10,464 bases of DNA from NCBI GenBank assembly GCA_004151065.3, contig NWUY0304045558.1:2624-13087 (forward strand), in the 5' to 3' direction. Position 1 is the stretch's first letter. Each line of letters opens with the position of its first letter. The translations under genes and the position numbers were made by a program. Below, piece after piece: positions 8,440 through 10,464 of this stretch. The stretch is from Larix sibirica (Eukaryota; Streptophyta; Pinopsida; Pinales; Pinaceae). The notes beneath the pieces were generated by a model, which made no database searches, was not told the DNA's origin, and worked only from the letters and a program-made list of their open reading frames with translations.

Positions 8440-8630
8440 AAAAAGAAACCATACAATTCAAAATAACAATTCAATCGATATCAAGAGAAACCATTAATTA
8501 AAAAAGCATTTAAACATTAATATTTAGTATGAAAAATAGAAAGATATTGTTTTAAAACCACCCACCACATGGCACCGTCATTTAGGTTTTGAAGTCAAAC
8601 GAGCCTCTAGATGTTGAGTAGTTGTTTATG

Positions 8631-8765
8631 ATCATCAATTTTCAATCATCTAATGCTATCATCAATTTTCCCATGAGCCCTGCCTATCCCAATTTGCATT
8701 CACACCATTCAAACTATCATTTTTTCAAGAATCAAGCATTTACTCGCAGATTTACGCATTTACTC
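8631..8765. repeat. Short direct repeats
   Basis: ATCATCAATTTTC at 8631-8643 and 8658-8670 (27-bp period), and GCATTTACTC at 8736-8745 and 8756-8765 (20-bp period). Both are small tandem-like duplications in AT-rich DNA. Confidence 0.6.
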
Positions 8766-8845
8766 ATGGGGTGGAATTATCTCATGGAATCGCATTTGCA
8801 CGTATTCAAATACTATAGTGTTTAGAGGTATTAGAAGAAATTGAG

Positions 8846-8890
8846 ACAAGTTGAAAGATCTTTTTTCCTTGGATACAAGTTGAAAGATCT
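8846..8890. repeat. 16-bp perfect direct repeat, 29-bp period
   Basis: ACAAGTTGAAAGATCT occurs at 8846-8861 and again at 8875-8890. The 13 bp between them do not resemble the repeat. It may be a local duplication or the footprint of an excised small element; nothing shows a function. Confidence 0.7.
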
Positions 8891-9018
8891 CTATTGTCGT
8901 TTAACAACAATCCACGGGTGTAAATATTGTTCAGGCCAAAAAAAACATAAGGTTCACAACGTAATAGGGATAAGAAACAAAAACAAATGATAATTGATTT
9001 CGCTTTAGTTTCTCTATA

Positions 9019-9037
9019 TTTTTTTCAGCGAAAAAAA
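9019..9037 (-). repeat. LINE-C T-tract/A-tail terminus
   Basis: On the minus strand 7 T (9037-9031), CGCTG, 7 A (9025-9019), preceded by GG. It fixes the 3' end and orientation of the element, and matches the T-run/A-run endings of the other two copies. Confidence 0.8.
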
Positions 9038-9249
9038 CCATATTATTGCTATTCATCAATGAATCAAATAGTACAAATGTGTACAAATATTCATAAGTCC
9101 GAGTAAAAGACTTATCATACAGTCCAAAATAAACAAAACTATATGCCTCTTACACTTTCATCATATTGCAGAACTTCAAAAACCTTTCCCAAAAAACCTT
9201 AGTAAAGTTGAACCTTACAATCATCGAAAAAAGTTCTCAACTGATCCAA
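9026..9249 (-). other. LINE-C 3' UTR
   Basis: Non-coding on the minus strand between the ORF2 stop and the A-tail, nearly the same length as in LINE-B (224 against 234 bp). It contains a 7-bp hairpin (9093-9115), a smaller symmetric element ATTCAT-CA-ATGAAT (9051-9064), and the 7-T run just before the tail. Confidence 0.75.
9093..9115 (-). promoter_or_regulatory. 3' UTR hairpin of LINE-C, possible RT recognition structure
   Basis: On the minus strand: ATAAGTC, loop TTTTACTCG, GACTTAT. Seven perfect pairs. Its 3' foot (9093) is 67 nt before the first A of the tail (9025), the same distance as in LINE-B. Role in RT recognition is inference. Confidence 0.5.
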
Positions 9250-10000
9250 TCAAATATCATAGATTTGGACCAGCCCAGAATCGATCATCATAGAATCAAA
9301 GTGCTCCTCCCAACAAATATCACCTTCGACTCCTAAATATGCTTCCTTGGAGAGAGTATCGGCCATGGAATTAAACTGCCTATAAATGTGTTCTAGTTGA
9401 ATATGCTCAAAATGTTGAATTAAAACTTTGATCCTGCTGCACCAATGACAAAGGGGAATATTGTTCAGATCATATTCACCTCTAGCCCATTTGATGGTCA
9501 CTCTGGAATCTCCAAAGATCGCCACATTAGATAGTCCAAATAAATGTGCAACTGTGAGGATACACCAAAGACCAAGGATCTCAGCTTTCATATTGGTGCC
9601 CTGACCACAGTTCAGCATCAAAGTAAAATAATGATCCATATCAATGTAAATGACTCCACCAGAGGCGCATTTACCACCAGTAGTTGCACCATCGAAAAAT
9701 ATCGCAACTTTATGCTGTGGAGGACAGAAGGAAGAAATATTTTTAGTTCTTTCCTTAAAAACATCTGAACACTGCTCTGAAATCATCTTTACAACACATT
9801 TAAAAGACCATTCAACACTCGGTCGTTGCTCCTCAAAAATAGTTGAATTTCTAGCCAACCAAACTGCCCAAGAGGTCACAATAGGCAAGAAGGAAAGCGT
9901 AACTGCAGATCTGAACCAGTCAAGTGTGTTCTGTGCAAATGATTCAGCACCCCAATGAAAATTCAGTTTATAATGACGCTGAAGTGAAATCCAAGACCCC
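9250..10000 (-). pseudogene. LINE-C ORF2 fragment: linker and intact RNase H domain
   Basis: The frame is open through 'SWISLQRHYKLNFHWGAES' and 'SWAVWLARNSTIFEE' (a W-x-x-W...RN landmark shared with LINE-B) to the RNase H. All four catalytic acids are seen: Asp in 'IFFDGAT', Glu in 'MKAEILGLW', Asp in 'IFGDSR' and Asp in 'MADTLSK'. The Gly after the first Asp is kept, unlike in LINE-B. After 'LSK' a tail has 'EE' twelve residues on and ends 'IYDI' at the stop 9250-9252. The domain alone has no missing residue that I can see, but the frameshift near 9998 separates it from the rest of ORF2. An ATG at 10012-10014 opens this frame, but only by accident of the frameshift. Confidence 0.9.
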
Positions 10001-10464
10001 TTGCAAACATGCATTCAACAAAAATATGATTCACAGATTCAGCCCCGTGCGCACAGAGATAACAAATATTCAGGCCTTCCCAACCCCTTTTAACCAAAAT
10101 ATCCCATGTTGAGAGTTCACCCCTCAAGGCTCGCCACATGAAACATTTAATTTTTAGTGGAATTTTCCAGTTCCACAGAGTCTTATACCACCAATTTGCA
10201 GGGAACATACATTGAGTGTTGATAACAGCTTGATAAGCCAGTTGAGCCGTGACTGTACCAACTTTGTTATTGTTCAGCCAAATCACCTTATCATTATCAG
10301 AAGATAATCTGCATCCGATCTCATTTAATTTCATAATATAAAGACTCCATTCAGTAGCACTATCACCTTCAAACCCAACTCAAAAGCACTCAGCCAATCA
10401 TTTTGATTCAAATGATGATTCAAGTTCCTTATCTTATTCAGAGTTTTATAATCAAAACGATGGA
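9963..10464 (-). pseudogene. LINE-C ORF2 fragment: post-RT region and zf-RVT module
   Basis: From the window edge the minus strand reads 'HRFDYKTLNKIRNLNHHLNQ' and on to 'FELGLK'. A frameshift lies at about 10365-10372, after which 'GDSATEWSLYIMKLNEIGC' continues. The ATG at 10332-10334 is internal, not a true start. Then come 'VIWLNNNKVGTVTAQLAY', 'WNWKIPLKIKCFMWRA' (the W...P.K.K.F.W lead-in) and zinc ligands C-YL-C-AHGAESVN-H-IFVE-C, a CX2CX8HX4C set. One base appears lost in 'AGGGGTC' (about 9995-10001). The unshifted frame runs into a stop at 9963, while the next frame carries on into the RNase H part. This is the segment linking RT to RNase H. Confidence 0.88.

Larger units (their letters stand above)
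8067..9018. other. AT-rich region between LINE-B and LINE-C, no gene
   Basis: No convincing coding sequence. The longest forward frame here (8622-8825, 67 codons) has no recognisable motif, sits over short direct repeats and looks like chance. The region holds a tandem repeat (8321-8439), an 8-bp hairpin AAATCATA/TATGATTT (8249-8256, 8262-8269), a 14-bp palindrome AATTCAATTGAATT (8283-8296), and three small direct-repeat pairs (8631-8670, 8736-8765, 8846-8890). Confidence 0.6.
9019..10464 (-). mobile_element. LINE-C: 3' end of a plant L1-type retrotransposon, minus strand, cut by window edge
   Basis: Read on the minus strand from 10464 down: post-RT region, zf-RVT, RNase H, stop at 9250-9252, a 3' UTR of about 225 nt, then 7 T, CGCTG and 7 A, ending at 9019. 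The 5' part lies beyond the window, so its full length and target-site duplication cannot be judged. Coding sequence has no in-frame stop over about 1.2 kb and only two frameshifts, so this is the least decayed of the three copies. Its protein is clearly related to but distinct from LINE-A and LINE-B, so these are different subfamilies and not recent duplicates of one another. Confidence 0.92.

Noticed and set aside
8622-8825. 67-codon forward open frame between LINE-B and LINE-C
   Set aside because: No known motif, odd composition rich in His, Asn and Phe, overlaps short direct repeats, and a frame this long is expected by chance.
7229-9999. Long inverted repeat of LINE-B and LINE-C able to form double-stranded RNA
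   Set aside because: They are opposite in orientation and related in protein, but nucleotide similarity is too low by eye to form a stable duplex.
9544-10112. Forward-strand open frames opposite LINE-C
   Set aside because: They are antisense shadows of the minus-strand zf-RVT and RNase H sequence and show no domain of their own.

Overview
The window is a repeat-rich piece of a land-plant nuclear genome. It is AT-rich throughout, has no bacterial-style operons, and I recognise no host gene. The identifying content is three separate non-LTR retrotransposon (LINE) copies of the plant L1 type. In this type ORF2 runs endonuclease (EN), reverse transcriptase (RT), CX2CX8HX4C zinc-binding module (zf-RVT), then a C-terminal RNase H. 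L1 elements with an RNase H at the ORF2 C-terminus are characteristic of plants, and that is the main reason for the plant assignment. I cannot name the species.

Layout: 1 to ~1719 is AT-rich non-coding DNA with no recognisable gene. ~1720-3560 (+) is LINE-A, the 3' third of an ORF2, badly decayed (many stops, several frameshifts, two of four RNase H catalytic residues changed), ending in a T-tract/A-tract tail. 3561-3660 is a short AT-rich spacer. ~3661-8066 (+) is LINE-B, a near-complete ORF2 with EN, RT, zf-RVT and RNase H, a 3' UTR and an A-tail, but no ORF1. It carries 13 in-frame stops, each one C-to-T or G-to-A transition away from a sense codon, and only about three frameshifts. 8067-9018 is non-coding DNA with a ~36-bp tandem repeat and other short repeats. 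9019-10464 (-) is LINE-C, the 3' end of a third copy that runs off the right edge. It has no in-frame stop and two frameshifts, so it looks youngest. B and C are tail to tail.

All three are dead as they stand. By decay the relative age is A > B > C. The most interesting structural signal is in the 3' UTRs of B and C: each has a 7-bp hairpin whose 3' foot lies exactly 67 nt before the A-tail, and the aligned stems appear to carry a compensatory G-C/T-A change. This could be a conserved 3' recognition structure. Shared features of all three copies are the T-tract/short loop/A-tract ending, the CX2CX8HX4C module, and a C-terminal extension after the RNase H with 'EE' about 12 residues after 'LSK'. 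No tRNA, rRNA, CRISPR or bacterial regulatory element was seen.
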